DNA of 64,000 nucleotides from Marinimicrobium koreense (GCF_003762925.1 NZ_RJUK01000001.1:434001-498000), one strand, 5' to 3'; counted from the first letter of the stretch, positions 24,375 through 34,131 are shown. The notes: generated by a model from the sequence alone, not told the origin. Made by a program: numbers and translations.

Positions 24375-25869
24375 GCCTTTACCCAATATCCCGAATGAGA
24401 AGCCCGCCAATGTGCGGGCTTTTTGCGGTGGTGTGGTAATCGGTCAGTTGGTGAAGCTGACCCGAGCGCAAAGCGAGGCGCGGCACGAAGTGCCGCATAG
24501 GCTAGTCAAGGCGCCCAAAAGTCCGACAACACCTGAAAGGCAGCTTGAGCGGGCATTTGCACGGCACCAGTTCCTATTTGAAAGCGAAAAGCTCCGGCAT
24601 TGCGCCTCAGTGCCATTACAACCGCTGGAAGTCGAACCAAAGCCGGTTATCACACCGAAAGGGCAAACCGGCTGCGCCACCGTGATCCAATACCGCGAGT
24701 GGTCCGACGAATGGCGCATCAGGACCCAGGTGGAAACTGCGAACAACCTGCCACCCCAAGTCGATGGCGAGCGTATTACCGAAACGCTGAGCCAGAGAGG
24801 CGCTAAGAAGATTGCCGAGAGCTGCGAGTATATGAGCTTGAAAAAGGGCGGCTTTAAGACCTTTGTAACCGGAACCTTCAACGAAGCTGCCAGGGCGCGG
24901 ATTGCTGCCAACGAAACCACGATCCAGCGCGAGCTAAGTCGCTGCATGGACGCGATGCAGAAGATGTACCAGCGAGGCTGGACGACGGATAAGGGCGAGC
25001 GGGTTCCGGGCCACACCGAGGGGCTTTCCTATTGCTGGGTTGTGGAAGTGCCCAAAAATGAGCAGGGCGAAGACAATCCGCACATTCACATGTTGCTTGG
25101 CTGGGCGGTTCCGTTTGCTCAGTTCACAAACTGGGCATCCCGGATCGAGGGTATATGGGGGAACGGCTATTTTCACATGGAGAAAATCAAGGACTGCCGT
25201 TGCGCCGGAGCCTACATGGCTAAAGCCTTGGGCTACATGACCAAAGGCCAGGAGGGCAGCCAGGGGAAGGTGCGGGGCAACCGCTATGGAATCAGCGAGC
25301 CCGCCAGAGCGCCCGACTGGGTGACAGTTGGGAAAAAGCAGCTTCACGCCATGGGGCAGATCATTGCCGATGTGTATGACCACATTACTCAGAAGTATGG
25401 GGCGGATTACCGAGAGCGAAAGCAGTTAAACAAGAGGCTGGACGAAACTCCGAAGACTGCCAAAGCGACTCGCTATCAAATCGGAAAACGGCTTCAGGCA
25501 GTGAGAGACAAGCTCAGCTCGTTGCCGATTCGGTGCAACAAGTACCAAGTGATTCTAAAGGGTGAGAGCGCCCAGCGAACGTTTCTAAGCTGGGCACTAG
25601 GGGACTCCAATAAACCGCCAGAGTGGCTGCCGGAACTGCCTAGCGAGCTAGCTTGGGAGCCGGCGAACACACCAGAAGCAAAAGATGGTCACTATTGGCG
25701 CAACTTGGAGAAGGCCTATCAGCACCGCAAGCGTCAGTTCCAAGAGTTAAAGCGCCAGCGTCATGCTGTCACCGATGAGGTTTGCTCATGGATGGTAGAG
25801 CAAGCGGAGCGATTTAAAGACGCTGCTTGTAGCGCTTGGGAGGAGTACGCATACTTGGAGTTTACTTAG
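24364..25869 (+). CDS. HUH-endonuclease rolling-circle replication initiator
   Basis: A 501-residue protein with the three Rep motifs: FKTFVTGTFNE (residues 164-174), the metal-binding NPHIHMLLGW (His240 and His242) and AYMAKALGYMTKG with Tyr284 and Tyr291, the latter two possible nicking residues. This matches the inovirus/phage-type rolling-circle Rep group. The N-terminal 110 residues are non-conserved. It probably nicks within the adjacent palindrome array. The first ATG has AAGGGGGG upstream. It is convergent with the cargo operon, 80 bases apart. Confidence 0.85.
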   Translation: MRSKPLPNIPNEKPANVRAFCGGVVIGQLVKLTRAQSEARHEVPHRLVKAPKSPTTPERQLERAFARHQFLFESEKLRHCASVPLQPLEVEPKPVITPKGQTGCATVIQYREWSDEWRIRTQVETANNLPPQVDGERITETLSQRGAKKIAESCEYMSLKKGGFKTFVTGTFNEAARARIAANETTIQRELSRCMDAMQKMYQRGWTTDKGERVPGHTEGLSYCWVVEVPKNEQGEDNPHIHMLLGWAVPFAQFTNWASRIEGIWGNGYFHMEKIKDCRCAGAYMAKALGYMTKGQEGSQGKVRGNRYGISEPARAPDWVTVGKKQLHAMGQIIADVYDHITQKYGADYRERKQLNKRLDETPKTAKATRYQIGKRLQAVRDKLSSLPIRCNKYQVILKGESAQRTFLSWALGDSNKPPEWLPELPSELAWEPANTPEAKDGHYWRNLEKAYQHRKRQFQELKRQRHAVTDEVCSWMVEQAERFKDAACSAWEEYAYLEFT

Positions 25870-25949
25870 ATCTAGTTTTTGAGGAACGCCGCAGAGAGTA
25901 GGGTAATAGATTTCTAGCTGAAAAAAACTATCTATTCTTTATAAAGTTC

Positions 25950-27230
25950 TTACGTTTTGTTTCTAAACAAGAATTCATAGTTAAATAAGCATTTAATCAG
26001 ATGGTGAAGGTTGTGCATCTCCCTGAATAGTACAAGTATCAACCGCATGAAATCCAAAAAGTACATTTTTTGGCCGGGCGCTTGCTCTAATTCTCCGCCA
26101 TTCGGGTAATAGGTGATTTCCTGAGTGATCTCGTCATACTGAACATTGTTGTGAGCGATTGCATTTCTAACTTCGATATTAACTATTTCACCTTCAAAGT
26201 GGTACCAACAGTCATCTAAATACTTAAACTTTTGAGATAGTGTTTTTTTTGAAAAATTTTGAAGCGAACTTAAAGATCCGCCATCGACAACTTTGAATGA
26301 ATTGCAATCTCCTCTATGAATAATGTTGTTAATTCCGGCTACTAAGACAAGCTGTCGAGAGAACACCTCTGCAATATCTTTGTATAGGTCTTTGTAAGAG
26401 CTAAAATCTCTCGTTGACACACGGGATGCAATTTTCTCTATTTCGTAATTGGGTACTAAGTCAAGATACAATGCTGGCCGCATTGGCATCTCAGTTTTAT
26501 AGATTTCTGGGTATATCTTCAAGCAGTCTAATTGCAGAGCACCTAAAAACCCTGAAGAAATTAATTTTCCGATAAAGTCGCTAAACTCTGGACTGTGTAA
26601 CTTTATTGTTAGCCCTGTAAACCCATTGACAATATGGTTTACCTCTCCGTGGCGCACAAACGGTAGAAAAACGAAGCTGATAAATCGGTAAAGAGACGCG
26701 TTTAGGTCTTGTGGTTCAACGGAATTTCCTTGATCTTCAGCTAGAAATTCGCCAACTCTTTTTTTAAAAAGCTGCTTATTCTTTCCCATATAAAGACCTA
26801 TTATCTTCTTTATCTGGTCAGAATGGTCATGAAAGTGGTTTAGTTGTTCAAGTCTTTGATTGTGAAAATTAAGTTTATGTAGGGTTTTATCGGGGTCTGA
26901 ATCAGAAGGATCGTTCAAGCGCTCCATGGCCACTAAGAAAGGGGTGTGGCCCATGACATAATCCCCGAAGCGAACTGGGAAATCTAAGTGTAGATCGACA
27001 AATGGGTTGGACCCATCGAACGGACCTTCTCTCTCTTTTCTAGATGGATAACATGATATGAAGCGAAAGTCTGAAGCTGGCGCGTTCTTAATGTTTAAGA
27101 TAACTTCCATAAGCGAGCTGCAGTGTGGGCAGGCGAAGCTTAGAGGTTGTATTTGACGGTTGGAGTAGCCTATGCGGCAATCCGTGTCTTGTTCACAAAC
27201 TTTGCACGTAAGTGTCATGTTTGAGTTCAA
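25950..27230 (-). CDS. Zinc-ribbon protein with HEPN-like RNxxxH motif
   Basis: A 426-residue, A+T-rich gene. The N-terminus has a Cys4 zinc ribbon (C9-x2-C12, C34-x2-C37). The C-terminal third includes IEVRNAIAHNNVQ, an exact R-N-x3-H pattern (Arg355, His360) preceded and followed by helices, as in HEPN ribonuclease domains used in toxin-antitoxin and abortive-infection systems. I do not recognise the family by name. The TTG at 27230 is preferred since GAGGAG lies 6 bases upstream; the ATG at 27218 is too far. It is the last gene after SIR2 and HerA, 78 bases downstream of herA, and probably co-transcribed. Confidence 0.7.
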   Translation of the reverse strand: MNSNMTLTCKVCEQDTDCRIGYSNRQIQPLSFACPHCSSLMEVILNIKNAPASDFRFISCYPSRKEREGPFDGSNPFVDLHLDFPVRFGDYVMGHTPFLVAMERLNDPSDSDPDKTLHKLNFHNQRLEQLNHFHDHSDQIKKIIGLYMGKNKQLFKKRVGEFLAEDQGNSVEPQDLNASLYRFISFVFLPFVRHGEVNHIVNGFTGLTIKLHSPEFSDFIGKLISSGFLGALQLDCLKIYPEIYKTEMPMRPALYLDLVPNYEIEKIASRVSTRDFSSYKDLYKDIAEVFSRQLVLVAGINNIIHRGDCNSFKVVDGGSLSSLQNFSKKTLSQKFKYLDDCWYHFEGEIVNIEVRNAIAHNNVQYDEITQEITYYPNGGELEQAPGQKMYFLDFMRLILVLFREMHNLHHLIKCLFNYEFLFRNKT

Positions 27231-27308
27231 ATGTGGCTCCTCATTTTCACGTCTTTTCGTGACCCCTGGGAATCTGCGTCCAGGTGGCTGGTCAATGGAA
27301 TGGTGGCT

Positions 27309-29048
27309 TTACAGTGTGTAAGTTTTCCAAAGCTCTTGAAAGTTGGGTCCGTCTGATAGAGGTGGGGTGAATGGCTTATCCATTTGAATGGTCATTGGTA
27401 TGGGAAAGTCTACGCCAATTACAGCGATCTCGCCTTGCTTTAAATTTGGCAAAAATGACGCTGACGAACGGTCAATTTCACCGCAAGCTCGTTCGACCAC
27501 TTCTCGATCTCTATCATTGGTTAATCGATGCACAAGGAGTGTTCCCATTTGACTGAGAACGCCTTCCGTAATATCTCTAGGGCGTTGAGTTGTAAGGCAG
27601 ATGTTTAGGCCGTACTTTCTGCCTTCTTTTGCAATAAGTTCGAAAGCATCAAGTCTTGTAGAGTGATCCTCTGACCCAACTTGTTTTCCAAGGAAGTTGT
27701 GCGCCTCGTCTACCACGATCAATAAGGGCATGGCACGAAATCGTTCTTCTCTGGCAAGTTTTAAAAGTTTTCGTCCTATAACATTTGCTAGAATTTCTCT
27801 CGCATAGAACTCATAACTTACATCACTCAGACATAGCCTGAAAGTCCTGTTGTCGCCTGAAATAAAAGCTTCTATTGATTCCGTAAGTGTTTTTACTTGT
27901 CCATCAAATTGAAAGACAGACTTCATTGAGGTGGCGTACGTTACAGCTTGAATTCTGGTGAGCAGGGACGAACAGTAACCAAGATCGTTGTTTGCTTTTC
28001 CCCAATATCCTTCTTTGTTAAAATCAGATTCCCAGCAGCACTCTTCTACAATCTGCCGAGTTAGTTTGGTTATATCAAAAGGCATTGCAGGGTCGTCGAC
28101 TAGTTTTGAATTGTTTCCCGTGTTCAAGGCTTTTCTGTACGAAGCCTTGCTTTGTTCGATTTTCCGAATGAATCCGTCAGGGAATAAGTGTGGGGAAAGT
28201 CGAGCCAAGCGAAGGCTCTTGATAGCCTCCTTGAGCTTTGGGCCTTGAACTTTTCCGGATGGGTCAAACATTGCAATGAAATCTGATTCGATAAAGTCTG
28301 TCGGAGGGATTGCAATCTCCGAGGAGTTCAAGTTTTTATGCAATGGATTTCCCAGATGATGGTGTAGCGTAGACGTATTACTCAGTGACCGGTATTCACC
28401 TGTCGCATCAATGACTATGACCTTTGAGCCTGAGAATTTTGCGCACTCTTCTATCACTTTTGCTGTTGTCCAGCTCTTACCCCCTCCGGTTGATCCAAGA
28501 ATCGCACAATGCCTACCAAACAGCTTTTCGGGTGTAACGTGGATGCTGCTCCCATCCGCCCCGGAAATCTTTCCTAGGTTAATGGTAACTTTAGTCTTGG
28601 AAGAATTGACTCCATCATTCATCAATTGCGGTAATGCTGACAATAGCCCTGAGGTGGCGGAGAATACGCGGTCACCAAGTCTTGGATACGCGGAGATTCC
28701 AGCCTGGATTTTCAAGTGTTCGATATTAATGGATCCAAGTAGTTGTACATATCCAATAGCGTCAAGCTGGCCCGATCCTTGAAAATCTTGAGATAGCTCT
28801 GTTCTGTCTCGGTCCGGAAGCCGGACCTCTACGACCCTCCCAAGAACTATCGCCTGCTGGCCCTCAATGAGCACTAGCTCACCCACCTCACCTCTGCCGT
28901 ATCTAGAACCTTCGATGTAGCTACCACTTACATCACCGGCATGAGCAAGATTTATCTTTACCGTCTGAGCCGTAACAGTTGAAACAACACCAATTTTTAG
29001 CTCATGATGCAATATGCCTGAGTCTGTAAAAAAAGCTTCTAAGTCCAT
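27309..29048 (-). CDS. HerA-like hexameric ATPase (SIR2-HerA defence)
   Basis: A 579-residue FtsK/HerA-type translocase. A HAS-barrel-like N-terminus (residues 20-80) precedes Walker A GSTGGGKS (185-192), Walker B LLIVVDEAH (442-450) and sensor TTQRP (486-490), the order of HerA proteins. It starts one base after the SIR2 stop, so both are translated together. SIR2-HerA pairs are known to form large complexes that degrade NAD+ in infected cells. The A+T-rich composition differs from the chromosome and supports transfer. Confidence 0.92.
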   Translation of the reverse strand: MDLEAFFTDSGILHHELKIGVVSTVTAQTVKINLAHAGDVSGSYIEGSRYGRGEVGELVLIEGQQAIVLGRVVEVRLPDRDRTELSQDFQGSGQLDAIGYVQLLGSINIEHLKIQAGISAYPRLGDRVFSATSGLLSALPQLMNDGVNSSKTKVTINLGKISGADGSSIHVTPEKLFGRHCAILGSTGGGKSWTTAKVIEECAKFSGSKVIVIDATGEYRSLSNTSTLHHHLGNPLHKNLNSSEIAIPPTDFIESDFIAMFDPSGKVQGPKLKEAIKSLRLARLSPHLFPDGFIRKIEQSKASYRKALNTGNNSKLVDDPAMPFDITKLTRQIVEECCWESDFNKEGYWGKANNDLGYCSSLLTRIQAVTYATSMKSVFQFDGQVKTLTESIEAFISGDNRTFRLCLSDVSYEFYAREILANVIGRKLLKLAREERFRAMPLLIVVDEAHNFLGKQVGSEDHSTRLDAFELIAKEGRKYGLNICLTTQRPRDITEGVLSQMGTLLVHRLTNDRDREVVERACGEIDRSSASFLPNLKQGEIAVIGVDFPIPMTIQMDKPFTPPLSDGPNFQELWKTYTL

Positions 29049-29049
29049 A

Positions 29050-30342
29050 CTAACGGCCCGCCTTTTTCACTGCTTTCGCTAATTGCTCAGCAGGGCTCAA
29101 TGCTCTTAGATTTGGGATGTACTTGACGAACTCGCTGAATGAAGCGTTAACTAGGTGAATGTCATATCCGTTAGAAGATAATTCTGCCAGTTCTATCCAG
29201 TATGAGCTTGAGCCGTTTTTACCTGAATTTTGTATGTGGAGGGCAGCATTATAGTCGGCGATAATGAGCTTTAAGCTTGGGTTTGACTTAATGGCAGATA
29301 CAATTGGTTCGGATAGGTGGTCATCGTTGAACCCATATCCAGACATTAGTAAACAGTTGTTGGGCGTTCGCAAAGTTTCAATGAATCGAGAAAACAGTTC
29401 AAGGTGTGGTTGAATAAATGCTTGCTGGTATTTGCCCTTGGCTGGATATATCAGTGCTGCTCTTTCTGGAGATGGATTGGTGCGCTCAAATATTTCGCTT
29501 CCTGAGCGTTCCCAGCTCACTGATCCATGAAGCTTGTAAAGTTGTACGATTCCCTCTACAAATTCATGGGAGTCGCTTTCCCTGCGAACTACGTCATAGT
29601 TGAAGTAGCGGCCATCAAACCGACGGTTTCTTGTGTAAGAAAATCCGTCAATTAGCATCATTCCTAAGTCAGACCCGGCAGTCTCGAAGCACATATCGTA
29701 GTTTGTGGTGAACACTTTTAGGCGGGGGTCACGAACTCGGCGGCGAGCTAGCTTTTGTAGTAGGCCGCTATAAGCAGAAATATCGCTATCTTCCTTATCT
29801 ATAAACGCAGAGCAGGACTCTAATATTATTCTCTTGACGTGTATCAGAAATTTATTAACAGAGTCATCTTCGGTAAATAGTAGGTAGGCGTCGCACTGAG
29901 AAAGAAAGTGTTCGATGTTTGGGTTTTCTCTCTCAGAGTAATTGACCTTTTTGCAGGCGGATGATGCGGGTTGTGTCAATTTTCCGTAATCGGAGTCTCC
30001 TTTTTTTGCGTCGGGGTTTGCCCACATGGATTTACACCACAAGTCCCACATGCTGGGGCCAGAAACCTCTCCCATAGAGGTTCCGCTACCTGCAAAAAAG
30101 AATAGATTTGGCAGCTGTAACGCAGAGGAAAGCATGTCGTTAAAGTACTGTTTGCTTTCAGCCAGCCATTCCCTCTGGATGGGATTAAGTTGTTCCTCTG
30201 GCTCTTGTCCATGGGTGGCGTTCTCTTGGGGTTCGCCATAAAGGTCAATCAAAGATGACTCGTCTAAAGGCGCCCATTTAGTTATGCCTGGTTTCAGGTA
30301 AGCGAGAAGTCCTTTCTTATGAGTGGCGTTTCGGTCGGTCAT
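29050..30342 (-). CDS. SIR2-like NADase (SIR2-HerA defence)
   Basis: A 430-residue protein with SIR2 motifs: FFFAGSGTSMG (NAD-binding, residues 81-91), FTTNYD (211-216), KLHGS with His272 and GYGFNDDHL (335-343). SIR2 domains in defence systems hydrolyse NAD+ rather than deacetylate. It is translationally coupled to herA. The ribosome site AAGGAC is close to the ATG at 30342. A 80-residue N-terminal extension precedes the fold. The operon probably causes abortive infection on phage entry. Confidence 0.9.
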   Translation of the reverse strand: MTDRNATHKKGLLAYLKPGITKWAPLDESSLIDLYGEPQENATHGQEPEEQLNPIQREWLAESKQYFNDMLSSALQLPNLFFFAGSGTSMGEVSGPSMWDLWCKSMWANPDAKKGDSDYGKLTQPASSACKKVNYSERENPNIEHFLSQCDAYLLFTEDDSVNKFLIHVKRIILESCSAFIDKEDSDISAYSGLLQKLARRRVRDPRLKVFTTNYDMCFETAGSDLGMMLIDGFSYTRNRRFDGRYFNYDVVRRESDSHEFVEGIVQLYKLHGSVSWERSGSEIFERTNPSPERAALIYPAKGKYQQAFIQPHLELFSRFIETLRTPNNCLLMSGYGFNDDHLSEPIVSAIKSNPSLKLIIADYNAALHIQNSGKNGSSSYWIELAELSSNGYDIHLVNASFSEFVKYIPNLRALSPAEQLAKAVKKAGR

Positions 30343-30445
30343 GTTCTGTCCTTATTTATAAGCTGCAATTAGAATGTGGTTCATAAAGCTATTTGACTAG
30401 ATATCAGGTTTGATGAAATACACAAATGAGTTGCGTGTAAGCTTG

Positions 30446-30865
30446 CTACTGGCTAACTTGGTTTCGACCACTTTTCTCGGCTCGCTTGTATGCCTCTTTC
30501 ACCGCTGGACGTTTCATAATTTGTTTGTGACACACTATCAAAACACCTAAGCAAGCGAATGACACAAGTACAAATGTAGTGCCGGCTCCTACGCTTATAC
30601 TTCGAAATACGGATGCCAGGGCGAAGATCCCGGCTAAGTGTGATATGGGGTGTATCCAGAGATAAAATTTTTCTACGGTTGGGTCTTTGAGGGGGCTGTT
30701 GGGCGCAAGGACAAAACCGAGGACCATGATCGGGAGGGCGCCGCCTATTAGTTTTATAGAAAGCTGTTCGTCTGTTGACAGCTGATCCTTGCTTAGCAAA
30801 GCTACGAGCACAGCTACTAGTGTGGCTGCGTGGCTGGCTATGGTGCTGGGTCGAAGGTAGCCCAC
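30446..30865 (-). CDS. Small four-helix membrane protein upstream of SIR2-HerA
   Basis: A 139-residue protein with about four hydrophobic helices (near 10-25, 40-55, 70-90 and 95-115) and a basic C-terminal tail. No family is recognised. It starts with GTG at 30865 behind a strong GAAGGAGGGG site, and it is the first gene on the minus strand before SIR2 (gap 103 bases). It could be a membrane effector or sensor of the defence operon, or an unrelated cargo gene. Confidence 0.7.
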   Translation of the reverse strand: MGYLRPSTIASHAATLVAVLVALLSKDQLSTDEQLSIKLIGGALPIMVLGFVLAPNSPLKDPTVEKFYLWIHPISHLAGIFALASVFRSISVGAGTTFVLVSFACLGVLIVCHKQIMKRPAVKEAYKRAEKSGRNQVSQ

Positions 30866-31286
30866 GTTCCCCTCCTTCTGGTATTAACACTAAGATGTAA
30901 AGGATGCGCGATATCAGCCCTGTAAATCAATAGATTCGCGCCAGATAACTCCAAGATCCTAAAACTTTGAAAGTTAAATCCAGTAGTCAGAAAGGGGATT
31001 TGTTGGTTGTGCTTTAAAACTCCACAGATTGGTTGCTAGACCATTTTCGTGCACCGCTAAATTGCCGAAGCATTGAACGTGCTTTACGTTGTTTTTTGGC
31101 GCAGTGTGGGTGAGTACACAACAATAGAGCGCTGCTTTCCGGGCTTGGACAACTATTTTAGGGGAAAGGGTTGAGCGAAGCAGAAGTGTGACTTCGTCTA
31201 GTTTGGCAGGCGTCTACTATGGGTCTACTTTTTAAAATAACACTTTGAAGGAGGGAAAGTGGAAGCTCTGTAACTTGTTGATTTTA
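30866..31286. other. Non-coding right end of the element
   Basis: A 421-base stretch without a convincing gene. It should hold the cargo-operon promoter, though no clear sigma-70 boxes stand out, and it contains the right-hand integrase arm repeats. The sequence is A+T-richer than the chromosome beyond 31346. Confidence 0.6.
31210..31231 (+). repeat. Probable integrase arm-type site, right
   Basis: Matches 21561-21582 at 21 of 22 positions and in the same orientation (GCGTCTACTATG, then GTCTACTTT). It lies 56 bases inside the right attachment repeat. Confidence 0.65.
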
Positions 31287-31345
31287 AAGTGGTACCAGAG
31301 GCCGGACTCGAACCGGCACACCCTCGCGGGCGGGGGATTTTGAAT
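31287..31345 (-). repeat. Attachment-site repeat, right
   Basis: Perfect 59-base copy of 21386-21444. This copy completes the functional tRNA-Leu gene: the element supplied a 3' end on integration. Confidence 0.95.
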
Positions 31346-31376
31346 CCCCTGCGTCTACCAATTTCGCCACTCTGGC
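31290..31376 (-). tRNA. tRNA-Leu (anticodon CAA)
   Basis: An 87-base class II tRNA with encoded CCA. The 5' strand GCCAGAG pairs with CTCTGGT at the 3' end, giving a G-U pair at position 1-72. The anticodon stem GGGGA/TCCCC holds loop TTCAAAA, so the anticodon is CAA. A long variable arm and T arm (GCCGG/CCGGC around TTCGAGT) follow. The 3' part is from the integrated element. It is the target of the integrase. Confidence 0.95.
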
Positions 31377-31492
31377 ACTGTATAAGCCGCTATGTGCTTT
31401 AGTGCGGGTTTCAGGTCTTTACCAGCGCGTTGCGCTGGCCCTGCGGTCGCTCTCGGGCTCCTGCCCTTCGCGACATTTGTGCATCCTGCACG

Positions 31493-31520
31493 GCATCTAC
31501 CAATTTCGCCACTCTGGCAC
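31493..31520 (-). pseudogene. Truncated tRNA-Leu copy, 5' end only
   Basis: 28 bases repeat the first part of tRNA-Leu (acceptor 5' strand and D arm) with one mismatch to 31351-31378. The 3' sequence then diverges and cannot form an anticodon arm or T arm. It lies upstream of the intact tRNA in the same transcript, so it is probably what remains of a tandem duplicate. Confidence 0.8.
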
Positions 31521-31544
31521 AGGTTTACTGCTTTGCGGGGCGGG

Positions 31545-31572
31545 ATTATAGCAGTGTGCGGGGGTTCGTCAA
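31545..31572 (-). promoter_or_regulatory. Sigma-70 promoter of the tRNA-Leu transcript
   Basis: On the minus strand TTGACG (31567-31572), 16-base spacer, TATAAT (31545-31550): a near-consensus promoter. The transcript would start near 31538 and first pass the truncated tRNA copy, then the intact tRNA-Leu. Confidence 0.8.
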
Positions 31573-31609
31573 CCAAGGATTTTGGTGGTGGTGGGTGTGG
31601 GGCTTTGGG

Positions 31610-31716
31610 TTGCGGCGGATGCGCCTTCGGCTTATCCGCCCTACGGATAGCACTGCAGGTCGCGTAGGGGCCGAGCGCAGCGGTATTAATAAGCCGAAGG
31701 CGCATCCGCCGTAAAA
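31610..31716. repeat. Two REP-like palindromes
   Basis: Unit one, 31610-31645 (TTGCGGCGGAT to ATCCGCCCTACGG); unit two, 31662-31716, with one arm diverged (GCGTAGGGGCCGAGCGCAGC) and the other intact (CGCATCCGCCGTAAAA). They fill the gap between the tRNA promoter and queA. Nothing else is visible up to 31792. Confidence 0.8.
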
Positions 31717-31792
31717 CCCCGCGATCTGGTGGTCATTTTCGGGGTTTTCCGGTACCCTTGCGGGCTTTTGAACCTGCCTGAATACACGTCTT

Positions 31793-32872
31793 ATGCGCCG
31801 CCAGGATTTTTACTACGATCTGCCCGAATCCCTGATTGCCCGTGAACCGGCCGCCGAGCGACGCGGGAGTCGCTTGCTGGGGCTGGATGGCCCGACCGGG
31901 AAGGTGACCCACGGTCAATTCCCGGACCTGCTGGAGCAGGTGCGCCCCGGGGATCTGATGGTGTTCAACGATACCAAGGTGATTCCCGCCCGCCTGTTCG
32001 GGATGAAAGACACCGGCGGCAAGGTTGAGATTCTGGTGGAGCGCCTGCTGACCGATGCGCGGGTGCTGGCCCACACCCGGGCGAGCAAGTCCCCCAAGAT
32101 TGGTAGTCTGATCGTGCTGGAAGACGGCACCCGCCTGGCGGTGACCGGGCGGCGCGACGACCTGTTCGAGCTGAACTTCCCGCCGGAGGAAACCGCGCTG
32201 TCGGTATTGGAGCGCCTGGGGCATATGCCGCTGCCGCCCTATATCGACCGGGAAGATGAGGAACTGGATCGGGAGCGTTATCAGACGGTGTACGGTCGCA
32301 AGGCCGGCGCTGTCGCCGCGCCTACCGCCGGTCTGCACTTTGATGATGACCTGCTGGCCCAGTTGCAGGCCAAAGGCGTCAATCTGGCCTTTGTCACCCT
32401 GCATGTGGGTGCGGGCACGTTTCAGCCGGTGCGGGTGGATAATATTGCCGAGCATAAAATGCACAGCGAGGTCATGGACCTGAATGAGCAGGTGGCCGAG
32501 CAGGTGCGCGCCACCCGCGCGACTGGCGGTCGAGTGATTGCCGTGGGCACCACCAGCGTGCGCTGCCTGGAAACCGCCGCCGCTCGTGCCGAATCGGGGC
32601 AGGGGATGGCCGCCTATCAGGGCGAGACCGATATCTTCATTACTCCCGGCTTTGAATTCAAGGCGGTGGATGCGTTGCTGACCAATTTCCACTTGCCCGA
32701 ATCGACGTTGATGATGCTGGTGTCCGCCTTTGCGGGTTACCGACACATCATGGACGCCTATCGAGAAGCCGTGGCTCAGGAATACCGCTTTTTCAGTTAC
32801 GGCGATGCCATGTTTATCACCCGCAACCCGGACGCTCCGCGCGATCTCCCGGGTAGTCCTTCCGAGGGATAA
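31793..32872 (+). CDS. queA: tRNA preQ1 ribosyltransferase-isomerase QueA
   Basis: A 359-residue protein covering the whole family: start [19 protein letters not shown], central [14 protein letters not shown] and APTAGLHF, and the end TTSVRCLE to [18 protein letters not shown]. QueA transfers the ribosyl part of S-adenosylmethionine to preQ1 at position 34 of tRNA, giving epoxyqueuosine. It is followed 3 bases later by tgt, the preceding enzyme of the pathway. A weak promoter must lie in the short gap before it. Confidence 0.97.
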   Translation: MRRQDFYYDLPESLIAREPAAERRGSRLLGLDGPTGKVTHGQFPDLLEQVRPGDLMVFNDTKVIPARLFGMKDTGGKVEILVERLLTDARVLAHTRASKSPKIGSLIVLEDGTRLAVTGRRDDLFELNFPPEETALSVLERLGHMPLPPYIDREDEELDRERYQTVYGRKAGAVAAPTAGLHFDDDLLAQLQAKGVNLAFVTLHVGAGTFQPVRVDNIAEHKMHSEVMDLNEQVAEQVRATRATGGRVIAVGTTSVRCLETAAARAESGQGMAAYQGETDIFITPGFEFKAVDALLTNFHLPESTLMMLVSAFAGYRHIMDAYREAVAQEYRFFSYGDAMFITRNPDAPRDLPGSPSEG

Positions 32873-34006
<1,134 letters not shown>

Positions 34007-34015
34007 ATCACCGGG

Positions 34016-34035
34016 CGGGGTGCGGCTGCGCCCCG
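34016..34035 (+). terminator. Possible terminator after tgt
   Basis: CGGGGTGC and GCGCCCCG form an 8-base stem with a GGCT loop, 10 bases after the tgt stop. The following bases are only moderately T-rich, so it may be an imperfect stop before the secD promoter. Confidence 0.45.
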
Positions 34036-34053
34036 TTCATTACCCTACTTTCA

Positions 34054-34081
34054 TTGTTGTCTTGGGGGAAATCGGTATAAT
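34054..34081 (+). promoter_or_regulatory. Sigma-70 promoter of secDF
   Basis: TTGTTG (34054-34059), 16 bases, TATAAT (34076-34081), with the start codon of secD 50 bases further on. The exact -10 box and its place after a hairpin suggest secDF is transcribed separately from queA-tgt. Confidence 0.7.
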
Positions 34082-34131
34082 CCGGGCCTTCATCCGTATC
34101 CGATACCGTCGAATAAGCCACGGAACCGTTT

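Larger units (their letters stand above)
21386..31345. mobile_element. Integrative element in tRNA-Leu, about 10 kb
   Basis: The element is framed by 59-base perfect direct repeats that equal the 3' part of tRNA-Leu(CAA). It holds, left to right, an integrase, a coupled gene of unknown role, an AlpA-like regulator, a palindrome array, an HUH replication initiator, and a four-gene cargo operon on the minus strand (HEPN-like, HerA, SIR2, small membrane protein). Short direct repeats with GTCTACTATG lie inside both ends and probably bind the integrase. No conjugation, relaxase-partner or capsid genes are visible, so it is a small self-replicating or satellite-like element carrying defence. Confidence 0.93.

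Noticed and set aside
30453-30890. 145-codon alternative frame over the small membrane protein
   Set aside because: Its product is Arg/Pro/Ser-rich with no membrane helices, and the other frame has a strong ribosome site and hydrophobic segments.
31493-31520. Second functional tRNA-Leu
   Set aside because: No anticodon arm, variable arm or T arm can be formed after the first 28 bases.
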